Shown here: positions 31,164-42,886 of the stretch, piece after piece
How positions within the stretch are numbered: the stretch's first letter is position 1
How the letters are laid out: the number at the start of each line of letters is the position of its first letter
Assembly (NCBI RefSeq): GCF_038502225.1
Contig: NC_091298.1
Location: 29,034,795-29,098,794, forward strand
Length of the DNA: 64,000 bases
Direction of reading: 5' to 3'
Source: Cherax quadricarinatus
Taxonomy: Eukaryota; Arthropoda; Malacostraca; Decapoda; Parastacidae
Notes under the pieces: model-generated
What the model saw: only the letters and a program-made list of their open reading frames with translations
What the model was told of the DNA's origin: nothing
Database searches by the model: none
Made by a program: the position numbers and the translations under genes

Positions 31164-32399
31164 TTGGGATGCTTGAATGTGCGTGGATGTAGTGTGGATG
31201 ACAAGAAACAGATGATTGCTGATGTTATGAATGAAAAGAAGTTGGATGTCCTGGCCCTAAGCGAAACAAAGCTGAAGGGGGTAGGGGAGTTTCGGTGGGG
31301 GGAAATAAATGGGATTAAATCTGGAGTATCTGAGAGAGTAAGAGCAAAGGAAGGGGTAGCAGTAATGTTGAAGGATCAGTTATGGAAGGAGAAAAGAGAA
31401 TATGAATGTGTAAATTCAAGAATTATGTGGATTAAAGTAAAGGTTGGATGCGAAAAGTGGGTCATAATAAGCGTGTATGCACCTGGAGAAGAGAGGAATG
31501 TAGAGGAGAGAGAGAGATTTTGGGAGATGTTAAGTGAATGTATAGGAGCCTTTGAACCAAGTGAGAGAGTAATTGTGGTAGGGGACCTGAATGCTAAAGC
31601 AGGAGAAACTTTTAGAGAGGGTGTGGTAGGTAAGTTTGGGGTGCCAGGTGTAAATGATAATGGGAGCCCTTTGATTGAACTTTGTATAGAAAGGGGTTTA
31701 GTTATAGGTAATACATATTTTAAGAAAAAGAGGATAAATAAGTATACAAGATATGATGTAGGGCGAAATGACAGTAGTTTGTTGGATTATGTATTAGTAG
31801 ATAAAAGAATGTTGAGTAGACTTCAGGATGTACATGTTTATAGAGGGGCCACAGATATATCAGATCACTTTCTAGTTGTAGCTACACTGAGAGTAAAAGG
31901 TAGATGGGATACAAGGAGAATAGAAGAATCAGGGAAGAGAGAGGTGAAGGTTTATAAACTAAAAGAGGAGGCAGTTAGGGTAAGATATAAACAGCTATAG
32001 GAGGATAGATGGGCTAATGAGAGCATAGGCAATGGGGTCGAAGAGGTATGGGGTAGGTTTAAAAATGTAGTGTTAGAATGTTCAGCAGAAGTTTGTGGTT
32101 ACAGGAAAGTGGGTGCGGGAGGGAAGAGGAGCAATTGGTGGAATGATGATGTAAAGAGAGTAGTAAGGGAGAAAAAGTTAGCATATGAGAAGTTTTTACA
32201 AAGTAGAAGTGATGCAAGGAGGAAAGAGTATATGGAGAAAAAGAGAGAGGTTAAGAGAGTGGTGAAGCAATGTAAAAAGAGAGCAAATGAGAGAGTGGGT
32301 GAGATGTTATCAACAAATTTTGTTGAAAATAAGAAAAAGTTTTGGAGTGAGATTAACAAGTTAAGGAAGCCTAGAGAACAAATGGATTTTTTTTTTTTT
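31164..32399 (+). pseudogene. RTE APE-type endonuclease domain
   Basis: The frame starts MGCLNVRGCSVDDKKQMI and carries the AP-endonuclease motifs in order: LNVRG, ALSETKL (catalytic Glu), WVIISVYAPGEE, VIVVGDLNAKAG, SSLLDYVLVD and TDISDHFLVVA (catalytic His). The domain nicks target DNA for reverse transcription. A TAG at 31998-32000 replaces the TTG present at the same place in the segment at 33975, so this copy is broken. After the stop the linker (SNWWNDDVKRVVREKK, KPREQMD) continues to the insertion point. The initial Met is preceded by an in-frame leader, so the true start could be slightly upstream. Confidence 0.9.
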
Positions 32400-33810
32400 T
32401 TTTTATTATCACACCGGCCGATTCCCACCAAGGCAGGGTGGCCCGAAAAAGAAAAACTTTCACCATCATTCACTCCATCACTGTCTTGCCAGAAGGGTGC
32501 TTTACACTACAGTTTTTAAACTGCAACATTAACACCCCTCCTTCAGAGTGCAGGCACTGTACTTCCCATCTCCAGGACTCAAGTCCGGCCTGCCGGTTTC
32601 CCTGAATCCCTTCATAAATGTTACTTTGCTCACACTCCAACAGCACGTCAAGTATTAAAAACCATTTGTCTCCATTCACTCCTATCAAACACGCTCACGC
32701 ATGCCTGCTGGAAGTCCAAGCCCCTCGCACACAAAACCTCCTTTACCCCCTCCCTCCAACCCTTCCTAGGCCGACCCCTACCCCGCCTTCCTTCCACTAC
32801 AGACTGATACACTCTTGAAGTCATTCTGTTTCGCTCCATTCTCTCTACATGTCCGAACCACCTCAACAACCCTTCCTCAGCCCTCTGGACAACAGTTTTG
32901 GTAATCCCGCACCTCCTCCTAACTTCCAAACTACGAATTCTCTGCATTATATTCACACCACACATTGCCCTCAGACATGACATCTCCACTGCCTCCAGCC
33001 TTCTCCTCGCTGCAACATTCATCACCCACGCTTCACACCCATATAAGAGCGTTGGTAAAACTATACTCTCATACATTCCCCTCTTTGCCTCCAAGGACAA
33101 AGTTCTTTGTCTCCACAGACTCCTAAGTGCACCACTCACTCTTTTTCCCTCATCAATTCTATGATTCACCTCATCTTTCATAGACCCATCCGCTGACACG
33201 TCCACTCCCAAATATCTGAATACGTTCACCTCCTCCATACTCTCTCCCTCCAATCTGATATTCAATCTTTCATCACCTAATCTTTTTGTTATCCTCATAA
33301 CCTTACTCTTTCCTGTATTCACCTTTAATTTTCTTCTTTTGCACACCCTACCAAATTCATCCACCAATCTCTGCAACTTCTCTTCAGAATCTCCCAAGAG
33401 CACAGTATCATCAGCAAAGAGCAGCTGTGACAACTCCCACTTTGTGTGTGATTCTTTATCTTTTAACTCCACGCCTCTTGCCAAGACCCTCGCATTTACT
33501 TCTCTTACAACCCCATCTATAAATATATTAAACAACCACGGTGACATCACACATCCTTGTCTAAGGCCTACTTTTACTGGGAAAAAATTTCCCTCTTTCC
33601 TACATACTCTAACTTGAGCCTCGCTATCCTCGTAAAAACTCTTCACTGCTTTCAGTAACCTACCTCCTACACCATACACTTGCAACATCTGCCACATTGC
33701 CCCCCTATCCACCCTGTCATACGCCTTTTCCAAATCCATAAATGCCACAAAGACCTCTTTAGCCTTATCTAAATACTGTTCACTTATATGTTTCACTGTA
33801 AACACCTGGT
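32400..33810 (-). mobile_element. Younger RTE copy, 3' segment (twin-priming part 1)
   Basis: A minus-strand RTE from ACCAGGTGTTTACAGTGAA (residues DQVFTV) to the 3' tail and T-run at 32396-32404. The open frame 33814-32648 is intact through the FADD box and the C-terminus. The left flank repeats GAACAAATGGATTT (32386-32399), found again at 34918-34931. Together with 33811-34917 it forms one inserted element. Confidence 0.93.
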
Positions 33811-34917
33811 ACATGTTTATAGAGGGGCCACAGATATATCAGATCACTTTCTAGTTGTAGCTACACTGAGAGTAAAAGGTAGATGGGATACAAGGAGAAT
33901 AGAAGCATCAGGGAAGAGAGAGGTAAAGGTTTATAAACTAAAAGAGGAGGCAGTTAGGGTAAGATATAAACAGCTATTGGAGGATAGATGGGCTAATGAG
34001 AGCATAGGCAATGGGGTCGAAGAGGTATGGGGTAGGTTTAAAAATGTAGTGTTAGAGTGTTCAGCAGAAGTTTGTGGTTACAGGAAAGTGGGTGCAGGAG
34101 GGAAGAGGAGCGATTGGTGGAATGATGATGTAAAGAGAGTAGTAAGGGAGAAAAAGTTAGCATATGAGAAGTTTTTACAAAGTAGAAGTGATGCAAGGAG
34201 GGAAGAGTATATGGAGAAAAAGAGAGAAGTTAAGAGAGTGGTGAAGCAATGTAAAAAGAGAGCAAATGAGAGAGTGGGTGAGATGTTATCAACAAATTTT
34301 GTTGAAAATAAGAAAAAGTTTTGGAGTGAGATTAACAAGTTAAGAAAGCCTAGAGAACAAATGGATTTGTCAGTTAAAAATAGGAGAGGAGAGTTATTAA
34401 ATGGAGAGTTAGAGGTATTGGGAAGATGGAAGGAATATTTTGAGGAATTGTTAAATGTTGATGAAGATAGGGAAGCTGTGATTTCGTGTATAGGGCAAGG
34501 AGGAATAACATCTTGTAGGAGTGAGGAAGAGCCAGTTGTGAGTGTGGGGGAAGTTCGTGAGGCAGTAGGTAAAATGAAAGGGGGTAAGGCAGCCGGGATT
34601 GATGGGATAAAGATAGAAATGTTAAAAGCAGGTGGGGATATAGTTTTGGAGTGGTTGGTGCAATTATTTAATAAATGTATGGAAGAGGGTAAGGTACCTA
34701 GGGATTGGCAGAGAGCATGCATAGTTCCTTTGTATAAAGGCAAAGGGGATAAAAGAGAGTGCAAAAATTATAGGGGGATAAGTCTGTTGAGTGTACCTGG
34801 TAAAGTGTATGGTAGAGTTATAATTGAAAGAATTAAGAGTAAGACGGAGAATAGGATAGCAGATGAACAAGGAGGCTTTAGGAAAGGTAGGGGGTGTGTG
34901 GACCAGGTGTTTACAGT
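33811..34917 (+). mobile_element. Younger RTE copy, inverted 5' segment (twin-priming part 2)
   Basis: Plus-strand RTE from the end of the endonuclease (VYRGATDISDHFLV) through the linker (SDWWNDDVKRVV) and RT start (KGGKAAGIDGI) to GCVDQVFTV. It stops at the same internal position where the 32400-33810 segment begins, with 19 bp present in both, and joins that segment at 33809-33811 through a GT microhomology. This is the expected geometry of a 5' inversion by twin priming. The frame 33788-34963 is open throughout. Confidence 0.93.
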
Positions 34918-36442
34918 GAACAAATGGATTTATCAGTTAAAAATAGGAGAGGAGAGTTATTAAATGGAGAGTTAGAGGTATTGGGAAGATGGAGGGAATA
35001 TTTTGAGGAATTGTTAAATGTTGATGAAGATAGGGAAACTGTGATTTCGTGAATAGGGCAAGGAGGAAAAACATCTTGTAGGAGTGAGAAAGAGCCAGTT
35101 GTGAGTGTGGGGGAAGTTCGTGAGGCAGTAGGTAAAATGAAAGGGGGTAAGGCAGCCGGGATTGATGGGATAAAGATAGAAATGTTAAAAGCAGGTGGGG
35201 ATATAGTTTTGGAGTGGTTGGTGCAATTATTTAATAAATGTATGGAAGAGGGTAAGGTACCTAGGGATTGGCAGAGAGCATGCATAGTTCCTTTGTATAA
35301 AGGCAAAGGTGATAAAAGAGAGTGCAAAAATTATAGGGGGATAAGTCTGTTGAGTATACCTGGCAAAGTGTATGGTAGAGTTATTATTGAAAGAATTAAG
35401 AGTAAGACGGAGAATAGGATAGCAGATGAACAAGGAGGCTTTAGGAAAGGTAGGGGGTGTGTGGACCAGGTGTTTACAGTGAAACATATAAGTGAACAGT
35501 ATTTAGATAAGGCTAAAGAGGTCTTTGTGGCATTTATGGATTTGGAAAAGGCATATGACAGGGTGGATAGGGGGGCAATGTGGCAGATGTTGCAGGTGTA
35601 TGGTGTAGGAGGTAGGTTACTGAAAGCAGTGAAGAGTTTTTACGAGGATAGTGAGGCTCAAGTTAGAGTATGTAGGAAAGAGGGAAATTATTTCCCAGTA
35701 AAAGTAGGCCTTAGACAAGGATGTGTGATGTCACCGTGGTTGTTTAATATATTTATAGATGGGGTTGTAAGAGAAGTAAATGCGAGGGTCTTGGCAAGAG
35801 GCGTGGAGTTAAAAGATAAAGAATCACACATAAAGTGGAAGTTGTCACAGTTGCTCTTTGCTGATGACACTGTGCTCTTGGGAGATTCTGAAGAGAAGTT
35901 GCAGAGATTGGTGGATGAATTTGGTAGGGTGTGCAAAAGAAGAAAATTAAAAGTGAATACAGGAAAGAGTAAGGTTATGAGGATAACAAAAAGATTAGGT
36001 GATGAAAGATTGGATATCAGATTGGAGGGAGAGAGTATGGAGGAGGTGAATGTACTCAGATATTTGGGAGTGGGCGTGTCAGCAGATGGGTCTATGAAAG
36101 ATGAGGTGAATCATAGAATTGATGAGGGGAAAAGGGTGAGTGGTGCACTTTAGAGTCTGTGGAGACAAAGAACTTTGTCCTTGGAGGCAAAGAGGGGAAT
36201 GTATGAGAGTATAGTTTTACCAATGCTCTTATATGGGTGTGAAGCATGGGTGATGAATGTTGCAGCGAGGAGAAGGCTGGAGGCAGTGGAGATGTCATGC
36301 CTGAGGGCAATGTGTGGTGTGAATATAATGCAGAGAATTCGTAGTTTGGAAGGAGGTGCGGGATTACCAAAACTGTTGTCCAGAGGGCTGAGGAAGGGTT
36401 GTTGAGGTGGTTCGGACATGTAGAGAGAATGGAGAGAAACAG
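34918..36442 (+). pseudogene. Host RTE copy, RT domain
   Basis: Continues the element begun at 30752, from the linker (LSVKNRRGELLNGE) through all RT motifs (CIVPLYKGKGD, FMDLEKAYDRVDR, LRQGCVMSPWLFNIFI, LLFADDTVLL). A TGA near 35049 and a TAG at about 36153 (SGAL*) break it. A deletion near 36350 removes a few codons and shifts the frame (IRSLEGGAGLPKL instead of IRSLEVRRRCGITK). It ends where the SINE pair starts. Confidence 0.9.
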
Positions 36443-36902
36443 GGTCACAGAGGTGCCTGTGCTAACTTTCCTATGGTGTAGAAATATACCTAGTTGGATG
36501 AATCTTATTGTGGCTAGCTGGTCTAGTGGCTAGCGCGACGGGCTGGAGTTTTGAGACTCTATGACCGCGGGTTCAATCCCGGCCGGGGGTATGGTTTATT
36601 TGCAATCGTGTCATTACGATTTCTTAAGTCATGTTGACGGCAGTGAAGGGACTTGAGCTAGAGTTCGTCACGGCCACGCTAGCTGGAGATTCGTCTGTAA
36701 AAACTTGCATTTGTGGTCACAGAGGTGCCTGTGCTAACTTTCCTATGGTGTAGAAATATACCTAGTTGGATGAATCTTATTGTGGCTAGCTGGTCTAGTG
36801 GCTAGCGCGACGGGCTGGAGTTTTGAGACTCTATGACCGCGGGTTCAATCCCGGCCGGGGGTATGGTTTATTTGCAATCGTGTCATTACGATTTCTTAAG
36901 TC
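36443..36902 (+). mobile_element. tRNA-derived SINE, tandem 1.7 copies (272-bp unit)
   Basis: A first unit of 272 bp (36443-36714) and a second partial unit (36715-36902). Each holds a tRNA-like head (36513-36591 and 36785-36863) with an A-box-like TGGTCTAGTGG and a canonical B box GGTTCAATCCC, sufficient for RNA polymerase III. The pair replaces the end of an RTE ORF, and the RTE resumes directly after it (AGCAAGGTAACATTTATGAA). The tRNA-like part has a poor anticodon stem, so it is a SINE rather than a tRNA gene. Confidence 0.82.
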
Positions 36903-37135
36903 AAGCAAGGTAACATTTATGAAGGGGTTCAGGGAAACCGGCAGGCCGGACTTGAGTCCTGGAGATGGGAAGTACAGTGCCTGCACTCTGAAGGAGGGGT
37001 GTTAATGTTGCAGTTTAAAAACTGTAGTGTAAAGCACCCTTCTGGCAAGACAGTGATGGAGTGAATGATGGTGAAAGTTTTTCTTTTTCGGGCCACCCTG
37101 CCTTGGTGGGAATCGGCCAGTGTGATAATAAAATA
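36903..37135 (+). repeat. Host RTE copy, 3'UTR and tail
   Basis: Matches 7722-7958 (GGGGTTCAGGGAAACCGGCA, GGGCCACCCTGCCTTGG) and ends in AATAAAATAAATAAAA. It completes the element interrupted by the SINE pair. Confidence 0.85.
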
Positions 37136-37204
37136 AATAAAACCTGAGTTAGTACAATTACTGAAGCTTGGGTAACTTCTATTATTGAATTTACCCCATT
37201 TTTA

Positions 37205-38255
37205 ACAAAAAAAGACACAATACCGTGACTGGAACGATACACAAATAACCCGCACATAAAAGAGAGAAGCTTACGACGATGTTTCGGTCCGATTTGGACC
37301 ATTGACAAAGTCACACTAACCAGAAGTGGAGCAGGACGGCTATATATAGGCAGGAAGAGGTGGTGGTGGTAGTAGTAGTACAAGAATGGTATATAATACC
37401 GGCAAGATGAAATTAAGACACATGCGCAACACCCGGGCATCCCTATTGTAGATGTTTCGCCATCCAGCCAGCCACTGAATGGTGAAACGTCCACAACAAA
37501 GACAACCAGACACCGCACATGTGTCTTAATTTCATCAGTAGTTGTAGTAGTAGTAGTAGAAGAGGTAGTAGTAGTGGTGGTGGTAGAAGTGGGAAATAAG
37601 GAGGACGAGCCAGTCAAATACAAAGGAAGGGGAGCACTGCAAGAGAGCTAGGTGCCCACTGAGGGAGAGCAAGCGCACAGAGGTGCATGAAAGGGGAAGT
37701 GGTGAAATAAACGAAGAAGGAACAGAAACACGAGATAGAAGAGAGAAAGACAACCCAGAGGAGAAAAGGAAAGAGGAAAGGGGAAGAGGGAGAAGAAAAA
37801 AAAGAAAAAGAAAAAATGAGGAGTCAGGTTAAGTCACGGGTGTTCTGAAGTTTGGAGCATTTTACAATGTAGTGGGAGAGGAAGGCATCTACAGAGACGA
37901 AGCCAGGGCTAAGATTCATACAAGGAAAGTTGTGTATTAGAGAGGATTCAACTAGACGGCGACTGTTCGAGTTGGAAGTAGGGAACACAGTTTTAACAGA
38001 AGACCAGTCAATAGGAACATCTACGATAGGGATGCCCGGGTGTTGCGCATGTGTCTTAATTTCATCTTGCCGGTATTATATACCATTCTTGTACTACTAC
38101 TACTACTACTACTACGACCACCTCTTCCTGCCTATATATAGCCGTCCTGCTCCACTTCTGGTTAGTGTGACTTTGTCAATGGTCCAAGTCGGACCGAAAC
38201 GTCGTCATAAGCTTCTCTCTTTTATGTGCGGGTTATTTGTGTATTACCCCATTTT
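37205..38255 (-). mobile_element. Penelope-like element remnant with inverted terminal arms
   Basis: Two inverted arms (about 37213-37455 and 38020-38255) share the ACACAAATAACCCGCACAT and GATGAAATTAAGACACATG blocks. Between them is the 3' part of a minus-strand Penelope-like element. 38010-37810 encodes the tail of the GIY-YIG protein (LVESSLIHNFPCMNLSPG-like), also seen at 50592-50780, followed by a purine-rich 3'UTR. The GGTCCAAGTCGGACC-GAAAC motif occurs at 38180-38200, with its diverged mirror near 37283-37303. No RT domain is left. Confidence 0.8.
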
Positions 38256-38664
38256 TGCCTCTCCTCCAAGTCATTTTATCATTCCACAGAGCTACTACTG
38301 TACAGTACTGTACAGTAGAGCCCCACTTATACGGCAAGTTAGGTTCCAAGCTACTGCCGGAAAGTGGACATCACCGGCAATCAGAATGCCATTTGTTTCC
38401 ACTTATAAATGGCAGATGATAAGTTTACACTAACATATATTAAGTTAGCAATAGAACAAGGCATTAAAAAACAACATTAATATTAAAAGACAATAAAAAG
38501 TAAAATACACACATAGTACACTCATTACTTACCTTAAAATATTTGTAGTCTTAATGTAGGGTGAGAAGTGAGTAGTGTTTATTGTAAGAAGTTAGGTGTG
38601 GTAGGTACGGTAGCCAGCCAGGCCATCCCACCCCAACCTACCCACATGTAATATACTTCAATGC

Positions 38665-38952
38665 TTAACCCTTAAACGGTCCAAACGTATATATACGTTC
38701 ACATGCGTAGCGCCCCAAACGTATATATACGTTTTCTTTGTCATTCATTCACATTGCCACAATAAGCCTGAGTCACCTAGACATGAGAGAATGGGTGTGT
38801 GCACTCACTGTGTTCCATATTAAAATAATTGGGGATGCCTGGGTACCATATGCTCTTTCTTCCTTTTAAAAGAAAAGATTTTTTTTTCCTCAAAAAATTT
38901 GGGGCGCTACGCGAGTGAACGTATATATACGTTTGGACCGTTTAAGGGTTAA
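38665..38952. mobile_element. piggyBac-like MITE i (280 bp)
   Basis: TTAA borders at 38665-38668 and 38949-38952; inverted ends CCCTTAAACGGTCC / GGACCGTTTAAGGG, followed by ACGTATATATACGT palindromes. Closely related to the element at 30245-30421. Non-coding. Confidence 0.88.
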
Positions 38953-39026
38953 AGAGCCCTAGAGAGATAAAATGCATATAGTGTACATTCATTACTTACC
39001 TTAAAATATTTGTAGTTTTAATGGTC

Positions 39027-40106
39027 TTAACCCTTTCAGGGTCCAGAGGCCAAATTTCAAAGGGTGCACCTGTGTCAAAGAATTTTCAAAAAATAATTTT
39101 ATTTTTTCTTATGAAATGGTTGAGAATCTTTTTCTGGAGGTAATAAAACAAAAAGTACGAAATTTGATGGAAAATTGACGAAATTATGCTCTAGCGAATT
39201 TTCATGTGTCAGCGATATTTACACATCAGCGATTTTGCGGATTTTGACTCCCATTTTAGGCCAATTACATTATTCCAGTCGACCAAATTCTTAGCTATTT
39301 CACTAGTATTACTTCTATTCTATCGATTGAGCACAAGAATTCGCCAAGTCAACTGTTTCAACTACAAAATAAAGTGATGGGAAATTGGTAATTTGGCCAA
39401 TTTAATGCAAGTTTCAAAATACTCCAATTTCAAAATAGGGTCCAGAATAAACAATGCTGGCATTCCTGGCACTAAACTAACATTTCCTCTGTTCATCATT
39501 ATGTTTTCAGGCTTTACTAATGAATTCCATTTTGATTTTTTATTCACATAATGAATTTTTATTCAAACCAAAAAATAGAAGACTTACTGTTATGCAATAT
39601 TGTAATAATTGTATAAATAACATTAGCACATTTGTGAACGTATATTAGACCCACCAGCGGGCATGTATTAGACGTGAGAGATCATTTGTTTACTCTTGAA
39701 CATCGGCAAAAATTTAACATTTCTGCTATTTTGAGCTCAGTTTCAAGCCATTTCCAGTACTAAAACCAATCAAAATCATCTGTATTTCTGTAATATATCT
39801 TCCATTCTATCAAATGAGATCAAGAAATCACAAATACAACTATAAAAAACATACGAAAAAACACTGCAAAGTCGCTGTTTTAATCGAAAATTACGGTCTC
39901 AGTTTTTTTCCCTCTCATTATGCACTATGTGCTGCACGATTTGTTTTATGTGGTACACACATACCACATAGATGTATTTTCTCATATCAAGGCCAAAATT
40001 TACCGCTCACAGCTTATCAGAGTGAGCTGAGCTCATGACGTAGATCTACGGTTTGGACTCCCAATGTAAAGCCGTAGATCTACAGCACGGACCCTCAAGG
40101 GGTTAA
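39027..40106. mobile_element. piggyBac-like element ii (about 1.07 kb)
   Basis: TTAA at 39027-39030 and 40103-40106; ends CCCTTTCAGGGTCC and GGACCCTCAAGGGG. The interior resembles elements iii and iv (GCGATTTTGC, ATCAAATGAG blocks). No long frame was found. A truncated relative lies at 51555-51900. Confidence 0.82.
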
Positions 40107-40213
40107 TATAGGGTGCAAGGTGAATAGTAGGGTAGGTAGGTATCGAATAGTGGTAGGTACTGTGTATTGTAACCCCATCTAGCCACCCAACCCACACATT
40201 ATATACTAGGCAT

Positions 40214-41282
40214 TTAACCCCTTGACTGTCGCAACCCCAAATCCTGAAGTCTCCTGGTGTTGCAAAATTTTCTATAAAAGAAAATTATTTTTTATGAAAT
40301 GATAGAGAATCTTTTCCCGATTGTAATGACACCAAAAGAACGAAATTTGATGGAAAACTGACGGAATTACGTTCTCACAAAGTTAGCAACCTTGGTGATA
40401 TGTACGAATCAGCGATTTCGCCCACTTTGAGCCCTATTTTCAGCTAATTTCATTGTTCCAGTTGACCGAACTCATAGCTATTTGTTTAGAACTCCATTTT
40501 TCTACCGATTGAGTACAAGAAACTGCCCATTTGCCGATTTCAAATACCCAATAACGTGGTCAGAAATTTGCAATTTGGCCAATTCCACAAAAATTTTAAA
40601 ATATGACAATTTCAAAATAGGGTCCAGAATGAATAATGCAAACATTCCTGGCTCTAAAGTAACATTTTCTTTGTTATCAGTCACGTCTCCAGGCCCCTCT
40701 AATATTACTCTTGCTTTCTATTTTGAATTTTTATTCAAACAAAAAATAGAAGATTTACTGTTATGCAGACTACTGCAATATTGTAATAATTGTATAAATA
40801 ATGTCAACCCATTCATGACTGCATATTAGAATGGCTACTTGGACATTTATTGGAAAATGACATCATTTGTTTACTTTTGAACATCAGCAAAAATCAAACA
40901 TTTCCCCTACTTTGAACTCCTTTTCAAGGTTCTTTTCATAGTAAAACCAATCAAATCACCATTATTTCTATAATATATTTTCCACTCTATCAAAGGAGAC
41001 CAAGAAAACAAGAATACAGCCACAAATACTATACGAAAATAGACCACAATTTCGGCATTTTGGTTAAAAAAAAAAAAGGTCAGTTTTTTTTCTCATTATG
41101 CACTGCATGCTACAGGATTTTTTTATATGGTGCACACTGACCACACAGACCCATTTTGTCACATGTGGGCCTACCAGCTTTCTCCTGCTTGATTTGAAGC
41201 CGCTAGAATTTATGAGTATATATATGTCAAACACGGTGGCTCGTAAGACGTATATATATGACCAAAACAGTCAAAGGGTTAA
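40214..41282 (+). mobile_element. piggyBac-like element iii (about 1.06 kb)
   Basis: TTAA at 40214-40217 and 41279-41282; ends CCCCTTGACTGTCGC and CAGTCAAAGGG. It is followed by AAGCACCCTAGAGC, which parallels AAGAGCCCTAGAG after element i. Non-coding. Confidence 0.85.
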
Positions 41283-41730
41283 AGCACCCTAGAGCAATAA
41301 AATGCATATACAGTGCACTCATTACTTACCATAAAATATCTGTAGTTTTAATGTAGGGTGAGAGGTGAGTAAATGAGATTAAACAAATAAACAAGAGAGA
41401 GAATGAGTACATGAAAGAGGACAGGCACGACTTATGTAAACAAACCTGCCGAACACGTATCGTTTTAGTTCACTCTGGCAAGCCGACTAGAAAAACATCT
41501 CATATTTATGTTAGTTTATACTACAATGGGTGCATTTATTATGTTGATATGTAACATAGCATGTTTATTATATAATTTTGAAAAAAATATCACAGAAGGA
41601 TTAAGCGAAATGTCTATATTAACATTTTATATGACATTTAATGCACCTTAGAGCGATAATTATTGTGTGTTGTTATTATCATCATTATTAATATGGCATC
41701 TTCAAGACTATTAAGACACTCTTAGTGATT

Positions 41731-42803
41731 TTAACCCTTTGACTGTTTCGGTCGTATATATATATACGTCTTACGTGGTACCATGTTTGACGTATATATA
41801 CTCATAAATTCTAACGGCTTCAAATCAAGCAGGAGAAAGCTGGTAGGCCCACATGTGAGAGAATGGGTCTGTGTGGTCAGTGTGAACCATATAAAAAAAT
41901 CCTGGAGCAAGCAGTGCACAACGAGAAAAAAAACTCCGACCGCTTTAATTAAAATGCCGACTTTGTGGTCTATTTTGGTATAGTATTTATGGTTGTATTC
42001 TCGTTTTCTTGGTCTCATTTAATAGAATGGAAAACATATTATAGAAATAGCGATGATTTTGATTGGTTTTACTATGAAAAGAACCTGGAAATGGGGCTCA
42101 AAGTAGGGGAAATGTTTGATTTTTGCTGATGTTCAAAAGTAAACAAATGATGTCATTGTCCAATAAATGTCCAACTAGCCATTCTAATATGCAGTCATGA
42201 ATGGGTTGACATTATCTGTACAATTATTACAGTATTGCAGTAGTCTGCATAACAGTAAATCTTCTATATTTTGTTTGAATAAAAATTCAAAATAGAAAGC
42301 AAGAGCAATATCAGAGGGGCCTGGAGATGTGACTGATGAACAAAGAAAATGCTATTTTAGAGCCAGGAATGTCTGCATTGTTCATTCTGGACCTTATTTT
42401 GAAATTGTCATATTTTTTAATTTTCGTGAAATTGGCCAAAGTGCAAATTTCTGACCACGTTATTGGGTAGTTGAAATCGGTAAATGGGCAGTTTCTTGTA
42501 CTCAATCGATAGAAAAAATGGAGTTCTAAAGAAATAGCTATGAGTTTGGTCGATTGGAACAATGGAATTAGCTGAAAATAGGGCTTAAAGTGGGAGAAAT
42601 CGCCGATTTGTAAATATCACTGAGACCGCTAACTTCGCGAGAGCATAATTCCATCAGTTTTCCATCAAATTTCGTTTTTTTTGGTGTCATTACAATCGGA
42701 AAAAGTTTCTCTATCATTTCATAAGAAAAAATAATTTTTTTTTTAAATTTTGCAACACCAGGAGACACCTCAGGATTTGGGGTTGTGACAGTCAAGGGGA
42801 TAA
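41731..42803 (-). mobile_element. piggyBac-like element iv, inverted copy of iii
   Basis: The left TTAA (41731-41734) is followed by CCCTTTGACTGTTTCGG. The right end CAGTCAAGGGG is followed by ATAA (a mutated TTAA). The sequence is the reverse complement of element iii with substitutions. The uninterrupted paralogue near 21300 (minus) reads GATTTTAATGTGTACC, the empty site. Confidence 0.85.
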
Positions 42804-42886
42804 TCTGTACCTGCACACTAGCACAGTGTGTAAGTTCACTTAGGTATAGGTACACATAAGTGCAGTGGAACCTCTATTTTCGTGAT

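Larger units (their letters stand above)
30752..37135 (+). mobile_element. Near full-length RTE (host copy) in three parts
   Basis: The oldest layer of this cluster: 5'UTR and endonuclease (30752-32399), RT (34918-36442) and 3' end (36903-37135). It is interrupted at REQMD|LSVKN by a younger copy of the same family (32400-34917), and near VERMERN by a SINE pair (36443-36902) that replaces the last part of the C-terminal domain and the stop codon. It is the only copy here with the 5'UTR (GTAGTAGGTTGGTAGACAGC to about 31150). Confidence 0.9.

Noticed and set aside
36513..36591. A genuine tRNA gene
   Set aside because: A and B boxes are present, but the anticodon and acceptor stems do not fold well, and the unit is repeated with a SINE-like body.
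37015..37623. 202-codon minus frame rich in Ser/Thr
   Set aside because: Spans the junction of an RTE tail and a Penelope palindrome with (TAG)n-like repeats; composite chance frame.
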